A DNA stretch of 64,000 nucleotides from Luidia sarsii (GCA_949987565.1 OX465112.1:1494259-1558258), one strand, 5' to 3'; counted from the stretch's first letter, positions 38,101 to 47,744 are shown. The notes: a model not told the origin generated them from the sequence alone. Program-made: numbers and translations.

Positions 38101-40284
38101 CGACCCAGAACCAGAGCTGCTTCTCACCAGGGCGTGCCAGAGATGGGCTTGGTGGCAATCGGCTTGGACTTGTCCACGGGCTCGTCTTCTTTCTTCTCCT
38201 CGACGACCACGGGTTCCTCCTTAAAAAAAAAGAAAAAAAGGGAAAAAGGCGACCAGAGTTACGCAAAACGCATGAAGAGCAAGACTCTCGCCAAAGAGGA
38301 GACATAGAGGGAAGGAGATGAGGGAGACAGACAGGAGGATTAAGCCTTGTCCGCACTGGATTTTTTTTTTTTAGGGGGGGGGGGAACTAACAGAGCAAAT
38401 GGGTAACTTGACCATTTTAAGTCCAGTGCAGACAGCCCAATAGGTTTTCCTCCGACATAACTTACCCGACTCGAATGGGTAGTTTAACAGACTGACTTCT
38501 GCCACCTAAACTTTACATATCCAGCCCAAACGTCAGTGACTACACCATCGCCAGCAGCCATGTTGCCTTGTCTTCTGCTGTTGCCAGGGCCTTTCAGTCA
38601 CTTGATATTATAGTCCAGGGTTCAAGAGGCAACGGGGCTTCAGAGAGAACAATACAAGAGGGGGGGGGAGGGGCTCCTCACCTTGACCTCCTCATCTGGG
38701 GCTTCTTCTCTCCTCTCGTCCACCTCCATTCCGCTCTCCTCCTCCTTCTTGTCCTCCGGCTCCTTGGAGGCGTCCTTGTCCCTTTCCGCCTTGGACGATT
38801 CCTTCTCCTTCGCTGTAGGGGGGAGTAGGCAACGGAAGGTAGAACCCTCATCCACCTTATCCGAGGCTATCCACTTGGCAAGACTAGACTAGTTTTGCCT
38901 TAAAATCAAAATCAATTGCAAATTCTCCGGGGATGTAAGTGACTGACAGTCATTTCCTGAAAATCACCGAAGGAGAATCAATTGTGCGACTGCGAGTGAG
39001 CGCTTACATGACCGAGAGACGCGATTGCAAGATTCACTGCAGGGGTGCAGGCACCCTTCAGTTTTTTAGGGTTTTAACAGAGAAAAATTGAGCAGTTTGA
39101 GATATCAGTTTGCCATAACATTTAAAAAAAAATTACAAACAATTAAAACATTAAAAATCCAGAAATTTCCGGAAGTCTTACATCCCTGCATCTTTTCTGA
39201 GATAAAGTAAGGCTCTGAAAAAGAGCCGGAAACTCAATATTTGGGGAACCGACCGCCAACTTACGAGGGTTCTTCTTGGCTTCCTCCTCCTCCACCAGCT
39301 CCTTGGGCTTCTCCCAGGTGGACTCCATGGTGCGGGTGTTGTAGTAGTACGGCCGGCCGTCGGCCGTCTTGTACTCAGTCCAGACGCTCTTAGGCGCGGC
39401 CGCTCCTCCTGCCGCGACCGCCGAGGGGGGCGGGCCACTGCCCGGGGGCTGGTTGAAGGGGGGCCGGAACATGGGCCCGCCTGGGTTGTTGCCGTGGGGA
39501 GGGAAGCCACCTGCAAAAGGGGAGAGGGGGTTGGGAAGGTGCACTCAGTTAGGTTCCCCGGGTAGACTCGGAAAGATCCCCCTACCTAAGTGAACCTGCT
39601 TCCACGCTGGTTATGTTAGCAGGGATCATTTCCTGAAAACCACTGAAGGTAAGTGAGCGCTTACGCGAGATTCATGGCAGTTTTTATGGTTCTAACAGAT
39701 AAAAAATTTCAGTTTGAGATACCTGTTTTTACATAAATAAAAAATATTAAAAATATTAAAAATATTATTAATATTATAAATATTAAAAATATTAAAAATA
39801 TTAAAATATTTAGAATATTAAAAAAATATTAAAAAATATTTAAAAATATTAAAAATATTAATATATATTTAAAAATCGTTAAAAATATTAAAAATTAATT
39901 TAAATAAAATATCACGCCATTTCATTTCTGGAAATTTCCGGCAGTCTTATATCATTTGAGTATCTGGTTCCCGAAAAACCAGATTCTGCCCGGGCCTAGG
40001 GGCGGGAATGATGAGAGGTTTGGGGTGGTTTTTTTTGGCGTGGGGGGGGGGGGGTTGGTTTGTTTTTCACCGGTAACTCCACACAAAAGAAAAGGTGACT
40101 GACCTGGCATGGGCATGAGAGGAGGCATGCCGGGCAGGGCACCGGGCATGCGCATGCGGGCCATGTGAGCCTGGAAGAGGTGGAAGGGCGGAGGGGGCAT
40201 TCCCCCCGGACCAGGCCCAGGCCCAGGCCCCTGGCCCGGCATCACACCGGGCATGCCGGGGAAGGGCATCTGTTGCTGCTGCTG

Positions 40285-40315
<31 letters not shown>

Positions 40316-43300
40316 GGCTTGGGTGTTGTCGGAGTGCTGGCCAGACTCGTGGGCGTCTGCGTGACTGGACTCGCTGGTGCCTGGGAAGTTGGGGCTTGCG
40401 TGGACTGGACTGGAGTAACTGCAAAATGGATCATACGTTTTTGTCATTATACACCAAAACAAAAAACCTTAAATCTAAATCACAGAAAGATTCGAAGATT
40501 ACAGTGGATATGGACAGCACCCTCATGAGAGCTTGATTGGCCATGTAAACAAACAAAAACAGTTGGAAACAACAACAGGAGTAAATCCTACCCGTTGTCC
40601 TTTGTTTCTCATCCGTGTTATATTCACTCTCTTCCCACCTTCCTTCGTGTACATGTATCTGTTTTGTGCCTTTGAGAAAGGTCCTGCTAGGATCGAAACG
40701 TCAGGCTCACCAAATTTTGAGATTTGCATTTTGGTAATTTCAGTCAGTAAGCAGTTTTGTGTATATCACTTTAAGTCACAACAGGAGTAATATACAAAAC
40801 TGAGGTCCTCCTAATTGTTGAGATTTGCATTCTGGTTGTTTAGAGTCGGCAAACAGTGTGCTAAATTTTTTGAGGCGTGTGACTCTAGCCACCGATTCAA
40901 AAAACGCCGCAGAGCTCTGAACTGACCTTGCTGGGTGTCGCTGGCAGCTGCAGCGGGCGTCACTCCCGTCGTCTTGGCCGATGCTGTGGCTGCTGCGGCA
41001 GCTGTGGCTGCAGCGGCCGCAGCAGCCGCAGCAGGGTTACCGGGGATGGCCGGGGCGCCGCTCTGGGTCTGCGCGGTCTCGCCGCTGCTGTTGGTGGTGA
41101 CCGCAGCGGCAGCGGTGGTGGAGGAAGAGGCGGCCGTGGTCGCCGATGACGTGGTGGCGATGCCCGCTGCGGCAGCAAGCGCCTGTAGCTCCGTCTGCTT
41201 GATGATCTTGACGTTCTCCGGCTTTGTCCAGACCGACTCACGCTTCTTAGCATGGTAGTAGTAAACCTTGCAGAGAAAAAAAGGAGGTTGAGATTTCAAC
41301 TGAATTGAACAGACAGGGTGAGATAGAGAGACAGAGAAAGAGACAGAGAGAGACGGAGAGAGGCAGAGAACGAGAGAGACTGAGAGAGACTGAGAGAGAG
41401 ACTGAGAGAGGCAGAGAACGAGAGAGACTGAGAAAGATTGAGAGAGAGAGAGACAGACAGACTAAGAGAGAGAGACTGAGAGAGGCAGAGAATGAGAGAG
41501 ACTGTGAGAGATTGAGAGAGAGAGAGACACCGAGAGAGAAACAGAGACTAAGAGAGAGAGAGAGACTGAGAGAGAGAGAGAGAGATTGAGAGAGAGGCAG
41601 AGAGAGACAGAGAAAGACAGAGAGAGGCAGAGAGAGAGGCAGAGAGAGGCAGAGAGAGGCAGAGAGAGGCAGAGAGAGGCAGAGAGAGGCAGAGAGAGGC
41701 AGAGAGAAGCAGAGAGAGGCAAAGAGGCAGAGAGAGAGACAGAGAGAGAGGCAGAGGCAGAGAAAGGCAGAGAGAGACAGAGCAAGACAGAGAGAGGCAG
41801 AGAGAGACAGAGCAAGATAGAGAGAGACAGAGAGAGGCAAAGAGAGAGACTGAGAGAAAGGCAGAGAGAGGCAGAGAGAGGCAGAGAGAGGCAGAGAGGC
41901 AGAGAAAGGCAGAGAAAGGCAGAGAGAGACAGAGCTAGACAGAGAGAGACAGACAGAGAGGCAGAGAAGCAGAGAGAGGCAGAGAGAGATAAAGAGACAG
42001 AGAGAAACAGACCAGATAGGAATAGACACAGACAGACCTAAAAAGCCAGAGACAAGAGGCTGGCCTCCTATGGCCCTTCCCTAACCTTCCCTTCCGGGGT
42101 GACGTGCTCCACCCAGAAGTCCTGGTTGGGATCCAAGGCCGTAACGGCCGCAGGTGTTGTCACCGCTGCTGCCGCTGCTGCTGCTGCCGCTGCTGCAACC
42201 TGCTGGCCACCTGCAGGTGTGGATTGCTGCTGCTGTTGCTGCTGGCCAATCATGGGCGGCGGCATGCCAAATGGTGGGGGCAACAACGGCGGTCTCTGAA
42301 GATCGGACATAATCAGGAAGATCAGGAATAAGTTAAGCCCACACTAAATGTTGTTGGAAGCCAGAAAACTGACTGCACACTCACTGCACCTGCACAAGAC
42401 AAGAGTCAATCCTTGAAAAACAAAAACATTTCAGGCATGGACCATGGATGGCAAAACATAATGATGCAATCCTTGTACGATTTTCTTTGTGAAATATACG
42501 AAAGTAGCAAAACTCCAAATGTATCCGGCTTGGTGTCCAATGAAAGATAAGACTACTAGTACTACTATCTATGTAAGTTGTACTGAACATTATTCTCTAA
42601 ACGTAGTTTTTCGGCAAAACAAGCATTGAAAACAACCCTCTCTATAAAAGTGCAAGCACGGTGCTGTGCGAAATAATCCGGTACAGGGCTGTACAGCCTT
42701 CAAAAAGAATGCGGTCCCACATGCGCGGAAGCCAATAAACAATGCGGTATGCAAACGGTTAAAAAAATCTCCTACACTGTCGGAAGGAAAGTGCTGGTAA
42801 AGCATGAACCAGTTGTCATGGTTGCACCTGACTGGTCTCGTTGTGGCATTACGACTTCTGCGGTCACACAAATTGGCATCAACACGGCGTCAAGACACCC
42901 ACGTTGCATTCAAAATTACCAAAAGCAGTAGCAGACTTTTTATTACTGGCCGAAACAATTCTTGGGCTTGAAAAAGAGAGATGAGACGTCCAGAAATTGC
43001 CGTTCCCATTCTAATTCAAGACATGCTCTCTCTGAGGCTCCCTAATCGTCAGCCATCTTGCCTCACATTGCTACTGCGCTATACGGACCATACCATTACG
43101 CTACAGGGGTGATAAAGTCAGCGGATGTGCTGCTTTGCCGTGACTCTTTTCGAGATAAAAAACACAACTTTTTGCAAATGAAATATATCCCAAAACCCAA
43201 TGCAAATCCTCTCTGATAATATTTATCATAGTCTGGCGTATTTATTTCTGATGTATGATACATTTTGAATGTGCTGACGCCGTGTTGCCACCACTATCGT

Positions 43301-44065
43301 GTCTTGACGCCAATTAGTGTGACCCCGACTACTGGACAAGGCCAGCGAATACAATCGGATTAGCGATAATTACATTCATAAATGGAGGCATTCCCATGAG
43401 GCTTTGGGGCGGCGGGCCCCGGGCCATGTTCTGGTCGAAGGGGGGCGGACGGTCCGGGCGGAACATCCTCTCCGGCGGAGGCGGGCGGCCAAAGAACGGC
43501 CGCTGGGGCATGTTCCCCGGACCACCCCGCATGTGCTGTCCGGGCGGACCGGAAAACCGCGGAGGAAAATTGCCATGGTTGTGAAATCTCGGACCTGGAA
43601 ACCTGAAAATTAACCAAGATTTACGTTCAATAAATAAACCTTCACAAAATTTACCTTCAATTCAATTCAAATATCAATTCACCTTCAACCTTCAATTCAA
43701 TGAACCAATGAGCTTCAAAATTCACTTCATTCCAGAATTTTTCTAAGTTCTGTGAATGATTTTCGTCCCATTGATGGCTAAAACAAAGTAAAAAGTTAAC
43801 CGGTCGTTCACTATGTCGGAAATAGACGGCCTTTCCGTAAGGAACATGTCTACTAATCAGGACACGATAAGCATAAAAACATGCATTCTTCCAGTAAACA
43901 CAAGACCATTGCACTTTTGCAGAGCTACCTAAGTTGCCTGTTGCTGTCCGGCGATAAATCCCTGTTAGGACCGTCGCTGCTGATCGACGAAGGGTGCTGA
44001 TTCGGCGAAGGATTCAGCTCCTTCTCTGAGATGTTTTCGGGGTTCATCGCTTCGGCGTCCTCCAT
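24437..44065 (-). CDS. TCERG1: TCERG1 (CA150) transcription elongation regulator 1, complete
   Basis: Eighteen coding exons on the minus strand, in transcript order: 44065-43929, 43602-43374, 42295-42086, 41266-40927, 40418-40104, 39510-39265, 38812-38682, 38219-38128, 37376-37213, 36796-36579, 36399-36191, 35503-35353, 29156-28989, 27863-27693, 26854-26675, 26107-26024, 25867-25767, 24677-24437. They sum to 3387 nt (1128 residues) and every junction keeps phase. The human protein is about 1100 residues. Layout: Pro-rich N-terminus; WW1 about 181-210, WW2 about 451-481, WW3 about 565-594; a short Lys-rich linker with KTKKKK; six FF domains from about 695 to 1110. In the family, WW domains bind proline-rich splicing factors and FF domains bind the phosphorylated RNA polymerase II C-terminal domain, coupling elongation and splicing in the nucleus. 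The ATG at 44065 ([11 protein letters not shown]) was chosen over an upstream in-frame ATG at 44266 because that extension looks like translated leader. Spans poly-Gln and poly-Ala tracts. Confidence 0.95.
24678..25088. repeat. (GGGAT)n pentanucleotide array
   Basis: About 410 bp of GGGATGGGAT/GGATTGGGT units. On the TCERG1 sense strand this is (ATCCC)n and it runs directly into the acceptor of the last exon (24678-24679), so it serves as that exon's pyrimidine tract. Confidence 0.95.
25320..25582 (+). repeat. Dispersed repeat F, copy 1
   Basis: Shares long blocks with 42480-42765 in the same orientation: GCATTGAAAACAACCCTC, GTGCGAAATAATCCGGTACA and GGGCTGTACA, then AAGAATGCGGT and AAACAATGC. 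It is a decayed interspersed element in a TCERG1 intron, class unknown. Confidence 0.8.
27001..27120 (-). repeat. Histone-stem-loop repeat family, single arm with compensatory stem
   Basis: AAGGCTTTGCATGGTGGGTG, GAAGGTTGGCGGTGACACCA, then GGTTCTGAAAAGAACC at 27105-27120. Both stem strands changed (C to T on one side, G to A on the other), so the hairpin is kept. Near reverse complement of 18854-18962. Confidence 0.8.
27418..27500 (+). repeat. tRNA-derived SINE fragment
   Basis: CATCAGGCAAAGTGGTTAAG ... GGTTCGAATCCCGCCCGAGC resembles RNA polymerase III box A and box B with the middle deleted. The flank CAGGCAGCTCGGGC (in inverse) is shared with 30780-30935. Confidence 0.6.
27504..27658 (+). 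repeat. 16-bp tandem repeat (GGTTGAAACTGAGCAC)n
   Basis: Nine to ten units with few substitutions, in a TCERG1 intron about 35 bases from the exon-14 donor (27691-27692). Downstream of it comes the exon boundary at 27693. Confidence 0.95.
27903..28195 (+). mobile_element. LINE 3' fragment (CR1/L2-like)
   Basis: Encodes [20 protein letters not shown] followed by [15 protein letters not shown] and a stop at 28086-28088. This matches the well-known C-terminal end of reverse-transcriptase polyproteins of CR1/L2-type non-LTR retrotransposons (W-N-x-LP ... F-K-x-x-LK-T-x-L). It is followed by a tail typical of such elements (AAGCGCTTTGCATCCCTGG ... CTCTATAAATGCG) and TTATTATTA. It is 5'-truncated, in antisense orientation within a TCERG1 intron, and not active. 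Confidence 0.85.
28425..28820. repeat. (GA)n purine tract with ~85-bp higher-order units
   Basis: The block AGTGAGAGAAAGGAAGAGAG with GGGAGGGGAGGGA and GATGAGTAGAGAGGAGAGA recurs two to three times. It is intronic to TCERG1 and pyrimidine-rich on its sense strand. Confidence 0.9.
30780..30935 (-). repeat. tRNA-derived SINE, family 2
   Basis: On the minus strand it reads TGGTGGTCAAGTGGTCAAGA (box A-like), GCAGGAGTCGCGGGCTCAAA and TCTCGCCCGAGCTGCCTG (box B-like), then an A/T-rich tail and GGGCAAAGCACTGAGCATGC. Related fragments are at 27200-27380, 27418-27500 and 36912-37010. Confidence 0.7.
31515..31625 (+). repeat. 'GATCC-AGGACC' foldback repeat, decayed copy
   Basis: GGCCCTGACGTTTCGATCCT then a shortened centre and ATCGAAACCTTGGGCC, followed by the tail TTTGTATTTTGGTCATTTAA. 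It is in TCERG1 intron 12. Confidence 0.75.
35034..35135 (-). repeat. tRNA-derived SINE, family 1
   Basis: On the minus strand: GCTGAATAGCCCAGATGGTA (box A), a 5-bp anticodon stem CCGGT/ACCAG with loop ATGCAAA, then GGTCTCGGGTTCAAGTCCTG (box B). Flanking CAAAGACTAGTTGACTAT is shared with the copies at 47.8 and 53.2 kb. The acceptor ends do not pair, so this is a SINE and not a tRNA gene. Confidence 0.8.
35353..36796 (-). CDS. TCERG1: TCERG1 exons 10-12: basic linker, FF1 and FF2
   Basis: Exon 36796-36579 has the KTKKKK basic stretch and [13 protein letters not shown]. Exon 36399-36191 is FF1 ([20 protein letters not shown] ... [15 protein letters not shown]). Exon 35503-35353 is FF2 ([20 protein letters not shown] ... 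[11 protein letters not shown]). A 6.2 kb intron (29157-35352) follows. Confidence 0.94.
35504..35805. repeat. (GGTGGGTG/GGAT)n array next to TCERG1 exon 12
   Basis: About 300 bp of GGTGGGTGGATGGGTAGGTG-type units. On the TCERG1 sense strand it is (CCACCCATC)n leading straight into the acceptor of the exon that starts at 35503. Confidence 0.95.
35955..36055 (+). repeat. 'GATCC-AGGACC' foldback repeat, decayed copy
   Basis: AGGGCTTGACATTTCGATCCTAGGACGACC followed by CTTTGAGAAAG (given here in parts). It is next to an (ATT)n and G-tract region (36058-36180) at the donor of TCERG1 exon 11. Confidence 0.6.
36058..36180. repeat. (ATT)n microsatellite and G18 homopolymer
   Basis: TTATTATTATT-rich DNA ends in T runs and then about 18 Gs (36162-36179), eleven bases before the TCERG1 exon 11 boundary. 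Confidence 0.9.
37213..39510 (-). CDS. TCERG1: TCERG1 exons 6-9: WW2, acidic linker and WW3
   Basis: Exon 39510-39265 encodes WW2 ([20 protein letters not shown] then MESTWEKP). Exons 38812-38682 and 38219-38128 encode a Glu/Lys-rich linker ending [12 protein letters not shown]. The Trp of WW3 is split across the intron (TG in 38128, G in 37376). Exon 37376-37213 continues [28 protein letters not shown]. Confidence 0.94.
37428..37805. repeat. (GGGCA)n pentanucleotide array
   Basis: About 70 units of AGGGC with GGAGGGC, GGACAGG and GTATGGC variants. On the TCERG1 sense strand it is (TGCCC)n, beginning about 50 bases upstream of the exon 9 acceptor. Frames of Gln/Gly/Arg or Pro/Cys/Leu are repeat artefacts. 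Confidence 0.95.
38930..39190 (-). repeat. Dispersed repeat G ('GATGTAAGACTTCC'), copy in TCERG1 intron
   Basis: Reverse complement of 63470-63745. Shared blocks include TTTCCGGAAGTCTTACATCC, GAGTGAGCGCTTAC and CATTTCCTGAAAATCACCGA. A further minus-orientation copy spans about 39610-39960, and plus copies lie at 59080-59250 and 62325-62430. The centre is A/T-rich and length-variable. Confidence 0.85.
39211..39235 (-). repeat. Histone-stem-loop repeat fragment
   Basis: GGCTCTGAAAAAGAGCCGGA (one base inserted in the loop) followed by AACTCAATATTTGGGG. It lies 30 bases from the donor of TCERG1 exon 6. Confidence 0.7.
39610..39960 (-). repeat. Dispersed repeat G with (AAATATT)n centre
   Basis: Flanks match 38930-39190 (CATTTCCTGAAAACCACTGA on one side, TTTCCGGCAGTCTTATATC on the other). 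The interior has expanded into an AAATATT array at about 39735-39900. Confidence 0.8.
40104..41266 (-). CDS. TCERG1: TCERG1 exons 4-5: end of WW1 and low-complexity linker
   Basis: Exon 41266-40927 completes WW1 and continues into Ala/Thr/Ser-rich sequence with an eight- to nine-residue Ala run. Exon 40418-40104 contains eight Gln, Pro, six Gln, then [16 protein letters not shown] and a [15 protein letters not shown] segment. Vertebrate TCERG1 has a length-variable Gln-Ala repeat in the same WW1-WW2 interval. Here the interval is instead separate Ala and Gln runs. Confidence 0.92.
40665..40775 (+). repeat. 'GATCC-AGGACC' foldback repeat, half copy
   Basis: CCTTTGAGAAAGGTCCTGCT, AGGATCGAAACGTCAGGC, then TTTGCATTTTGGTAATTTCA. 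The upstream sequence (TTCCCACCTTCCTTCGTGTA then CATGTATCTGTTTTGT) is shared with 1650-1695, so both copies belong to one longer sub-family. Confidence 0.8.
41310..42015. repeat. (GAGA/GGCAGAGA)n array, 700 bp
   Basis: Purine-rich AGAGAGGCAGAGAGAGGCAG and AGAGACTGAGAG units. On the TCERG1 sense strand it is CT-rich and lies about 45 bases upstream of the exon 4 acceptor, filling almost the whole intron that splits WW1. Confidence 0.95.
42086..42295 (-). CDS. TCERG1: TCERG1 exon 3: Pro-rich, poly-Gln, poly-Ala and first half of WW1
   Basis: Encodes [15 protein letters not shown], seven Gln, eleven Ala and then [12 protein letters not shown]. The last part holds the first Trp of WW1; the second half of the domain ([16 protein letters not shown]) is in the exon at 41266. 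The intron therefore splits WW1 after the Gly-Lys turn. The donor is GTTAGG, weaker than the usual GTAAGT. Confidence 0.93.
42480..42765 (+). repeat. Dispersed repeat F, copy 2
   Basis: Same family and orientation as 25320-25582 (GCATTGAAAACAACCCTCTC, GTGCGAAATAATCCGGTACA). Intronic to TCERG1. Confidence 0.8.
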
Positions 44066-44404
44066 CTTGCCTTGCCCTCGTTTCAAGCTGGCTGGCAGTC
44101 TGCGATTTTTGTTTGCAATCGGCCATGCAAGCGCATGAGCGTGTGGGACCAGCGACGCTTTTGCTTCCGGTTCATCCATGCGCACGCCCTCGTGCTTTTC
44201 TTCTACGTTTCCGGGACTTAAATGACGTGTACTTTCGCGGTTCAGCACGGGCACCTTTTTCGTCAAATAATTTGATTTATTTCATTCATTTAATTGTATC
44301 TATTATTTCTCCGGGCAAGCCAAAACAATGGCCCAATTCAAACATGCATAAGCGTAGTATAGCTAGTCAACAACCTGCACCAGTTCTTTGTCAGCAATTA
44401 TTGT

Positions 44405-44500
44405 TCTATCTGCCTTTGAGAAAGGTCCTGCTAGGATCGAAACGTCAGGCCCACTAAATGTTAAGAATAATTATTGTTCCACTTATTTTACACATCACTA
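44405..44500 (+). repeat. 'GATCC-AGGACC' foldback repeat, half copy
   Basis: CTGCCTTTGAGAAAGGTCCT then GCTAGGATCGAAACGTCAGG and CCCACTAAATGTT. It is about 340 bases upstream of the TCERG1 start codon. Confidence 0.8.
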
Positions 44501-44754
44501 ATTAGTTTGAGCGCAGGCTCGCAGCCAGGCTACGCATCCTCCACATTATTGTCTCAAAACACACCTTGTCAGTTTGTTTCTTTGATTTTGCACCTACGTT
44601 CTGTTATTCGAGCGTCGGGAGAAGAACTGTTTCAAACGGTAGTTAAAAGTATACTTGCTCTCTAAATACGAAGCTGACTTATGAATTTCTAAAATGGTAC
44701 TCTGTTGTTGTCGTTGTTGTTTTATGTTTGATTATCAGTGCAATCTTTCTTTTT

Positions 44755-44920
44755 TTTTTCCTATTAGGACCCCAATGGAAATAAGCCGTTTTTACAGCTT
44801 TTTGGGGCTATCCTTGGCTTCTGTTGTGTAAATTGTCTGTAGTAGTGTAAATGTCTTTACAGTTTTTATTGTATTTTATATGTCTGCCAAAATAAATGAT
44901 GATGATGATGACCCAGTGAT
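44755..44920 (+). mobile_element. LINE 3' untranslated end (CR1-like)
   Basis: TTAGGACCCCAATGGAAATA, then AGCC ... TTGGGGCTATCCTTGGCTTC and AATAAATGATGATGATGATG. A 'GGACCCC-TGGAAATAAGCC ... GGCTATCC' 3' end with a short simple-repeat tail is typical of non-LTR retrotransposons. No reverse-transcriptase coding sequence is present. Confidence 0.6.
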
Positions 44921-46383
44921 GATCGACGGATGTCCGTCAGAAAATAAACCCGGTGTCAGAGCCAGAGCCTGGCTCCTACTTGAGGAAGCTGAGCAGCTAC
45001 GGGTAGCTATATAATAGGCCCCTAAATTGGGCCACGGCCGCTCACAAGATCAAAAATCGTCTGGACTACGAAACTATGTTTGAGGTAATCACGATTGTCC
45101 GTGATAGTAATATTATTGACAATCCCTTTGTCTCAGTATCTCGCTACAAAATTTAAGAAAAGAAAAATTACAACATTAGTTTGATTGTTGTATTTTTTGT
45201 TACGCGCTTGAGGCAGAATGCGGCAAGTTATAACTGTTGGACCGAAATCTCTACCCGGTTACAATTTTTTGCTGTACATGTACAATGTATATGAACACGG
45301 GGCGCAGCTTCGAAGTAACATGGAAATTTGGAACAGAAAATTCGGCCAATTTCAAGAAGTATATGTTCTTCACTGAGCGAGTTTTAATCATTCCTTTTCA
45401 GTTAATTTGCCAATTATTTTTGGATACACGCGTACACTACAGGCAGGTGAGATTTGAGTGTTATCACGTTCAGTCATCAATATCTTCAGTTAGTCTTGCG
45501 ATGGATATAATTAGCTCAGTCAGTCGATCGCTACTGCCGTTATTACGCGAGGCTACTACACACAACACAGGTAACACAGACCTCTCTCCAATTAGTCGTT
45601 TATCGCAGTGACGTTGGCGACGGAGTCATTCAAAGTGTCACCCGCATAGCGATCCTTTGCTCTTCCGGGCCCTAAATTCAGGTCAGGGGCCCCGGCCATC
45701 GCAGCGTACCTCTTTGAAGAACCGCAGTTCAAATTCTCAAACTCTTTGGTGATATATTCGCAAAGATTTGACTACAGATTAACAAAAATAAAAATCTGCT
45801 TTTTATTTTGATTGACTGATTTTAATCATGATATTAAAGGGGGGTACCTATCTGGTGAGAGGGCGGTACGGTCGAAGCGGGGGAACGACGTCAACTACTT
45901 GTTAAAATAGGTTGGCCTTAACAGCTCGGTCTGACAACCGTCTCCCCGCCGCCGCACGCCATTTTGCATTATCCGAGTTCCGGTGGCCAAACTACAAAGG
46001 TGCTTTCCGAACGATAATGGAATCTCGGCTGCATCGCGGATCGGACCGGACAGAGGAATTGAAGCCGGTAAATATCTCGTACGGACCCTTTTTTTTAACC
46101 AAATGTCGACGTTGGGCCGGACTCTGAGAGTGGCCGGCTCGCTGACATGTCGGCTCGGTGCCACGGCTTGTCCCTTAGGGTTGTAAAACGGGCCTTGAAT
46201 TTGGTGGCACTGTGATGTGACAGTGTTCGGTCGGCCCCCAATGCTATATCGTGTGTGTAGGCTGTGTGACACACGGTATCACAATGTAATTATTTTCGTG
46301 TGTGCATGCATCGTTGCATTGACACTGACACACCGCCATGCCCTGTGTGTGCGGTGCCAGGTTGCTCGCCCGTTACACATTGT

Positions 46384-46533
46384 CGTGGGCGAAGTTAGTC
46401 CGAGTAACTTGGACCCGACAAGTCACCCTTTTTTTTCGAAATCTGGAGGACTGGAGGGTCACCCGACCTTCCAAATTTCGGGAAAAAAGGGTGACTTGTC
46501 GGGTCCAAGTTACTCGGACTAACTTCGCCCACG
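46384..46533. mobile_element. 150-bp near-perfect hairpin element
   Basis: CGTGGGCGAAGTTAGTCCGA at the left end and TCGGACTAACTTCGCCCACG at the right end are exact reverse complements. The pairing continues through TAACTTGGACCCGACAAGTC and ACCCTTTTTT, leaving a loop of roughly 40 bases. It looks like a recent foldback/MITE insertion. Both strands give the same short open peptide, an effect of the symmetry. Confidence 0.85.
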
Positions 46534-47199
46534 GAAAATGTGTCAAAACACGGGCGAAGTGAAGCCCACCGAGTGCGGAAGTGAACCTGTCTACCGGATT
46601 GAGGAAGTCCATTTTCCCTGCCACAAGCCGCAGTAGTTGTTGTCGTTTCAAGCAATAATAATCCACCCTGTAGTTACTGTTTCTGTTTTACTACTAGTAT
46701 TACCCTTAATGGAACTAACAAGATAATTTTGGCACGATTTATTGGGGGGCTGGTCGCTTGAATCGTGCGGTCAGTGACTGATTTGTAATCTGAAAATGAA
46801 TGAAGATGTAGATTTGTGAATGCTTGGTTCGTGTGAGTGAGTGTGTTTACATATTTCCTCATTTCTATTGACACAGATATAGTTGCGATCTCTAACTGGA
46901 ATATTTTGCCCATGAATGCAGTTGCTAATCCTCACAATTAGACAACTGGCTTATAAGTTATATTCTGCCTTATTATAATCTAGTCTGAATTCAATTATTA
47001 CTGTGCAGATTATGTGCAGAAATCACATTGATTGTTGAAATTTCAATGCACATGTAGAGTCGTGTGGGTTCACAGGTTTTTTCTCATAACCCATTGATCA
47101 GAAACTATCACATTGGAATTTTATTATTTATTTTGATGGTGATCAAAGTATGATTCATATAGGATATTACTGGTGTTATACTACTGATTGTATGTACAG

Positions 47200-47640
47200 T
47201 ATAATGATCACTGTACAGGTGTACATACGAAGAAACAAAAATTGTACACTAGTCACTACTGTATGTACTGCTACTGTACTGTAGCATACGCGTACAATGT
47301 ACATGTAATGTACTGTACAGGTGTATACATGTACATGATGTATCCACTACATGTACAGTACGTGTAACATGTACATGTACTAGTGAGTGCTACATGTACG
47401 TAGTACTACGTACTAGTACATGTAGTAGTAGTACTACTATATTAAGTAAAATTAACCCAGATTAAATTTGTGTTTTCATAGCAACAACTACTCCATCAAA
47501 TGTAATTGTGTGTACATGTATGAAGATTTACGTAAAAATGTCCAACCATTCTGGTTAGTTACTGCATAATGGTGAGAATACATGTACAAGTACAGTACAT
47601 GTACCGGTACATGCTAGCTTTCTGTACAGTCCTTGTGCTG
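47200..47640. repeat. TACATG/GTAC palindromic repeat region 1
   Basis: Clusters of TACATGTAC, GTACATGTAC and TAGTACTACGTACTAG words. The unit is self-complementary, so the same sequence is read on both strands. Confidence 0.85.
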
Positions 47641-47744
47641 CCTTTGGTCAATAAAAAACAAACAAACAATGGGTGTGATGACTGTGATCCTTCATGTGAC
47701 ATGTTTGAGATCTTACAGGGGCTCAGTTAGCTCAGTTGAATGCA

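Noticed and set aside
43925..44266. Upstream ATG at 44266 as the TCERG1 start
   Set aside because: The extra 67 residues are unlike the family N-terminus and include sequence that looks like leader. The ATG at 44065 gives [11 protein letters not shown], a typical acidic start, though the longer form is not excluded.
46217..46666. Short similar peptides on both strands
   Set aside because: The identical peptide on both strands results from the 150-bp hairpin symmetry.
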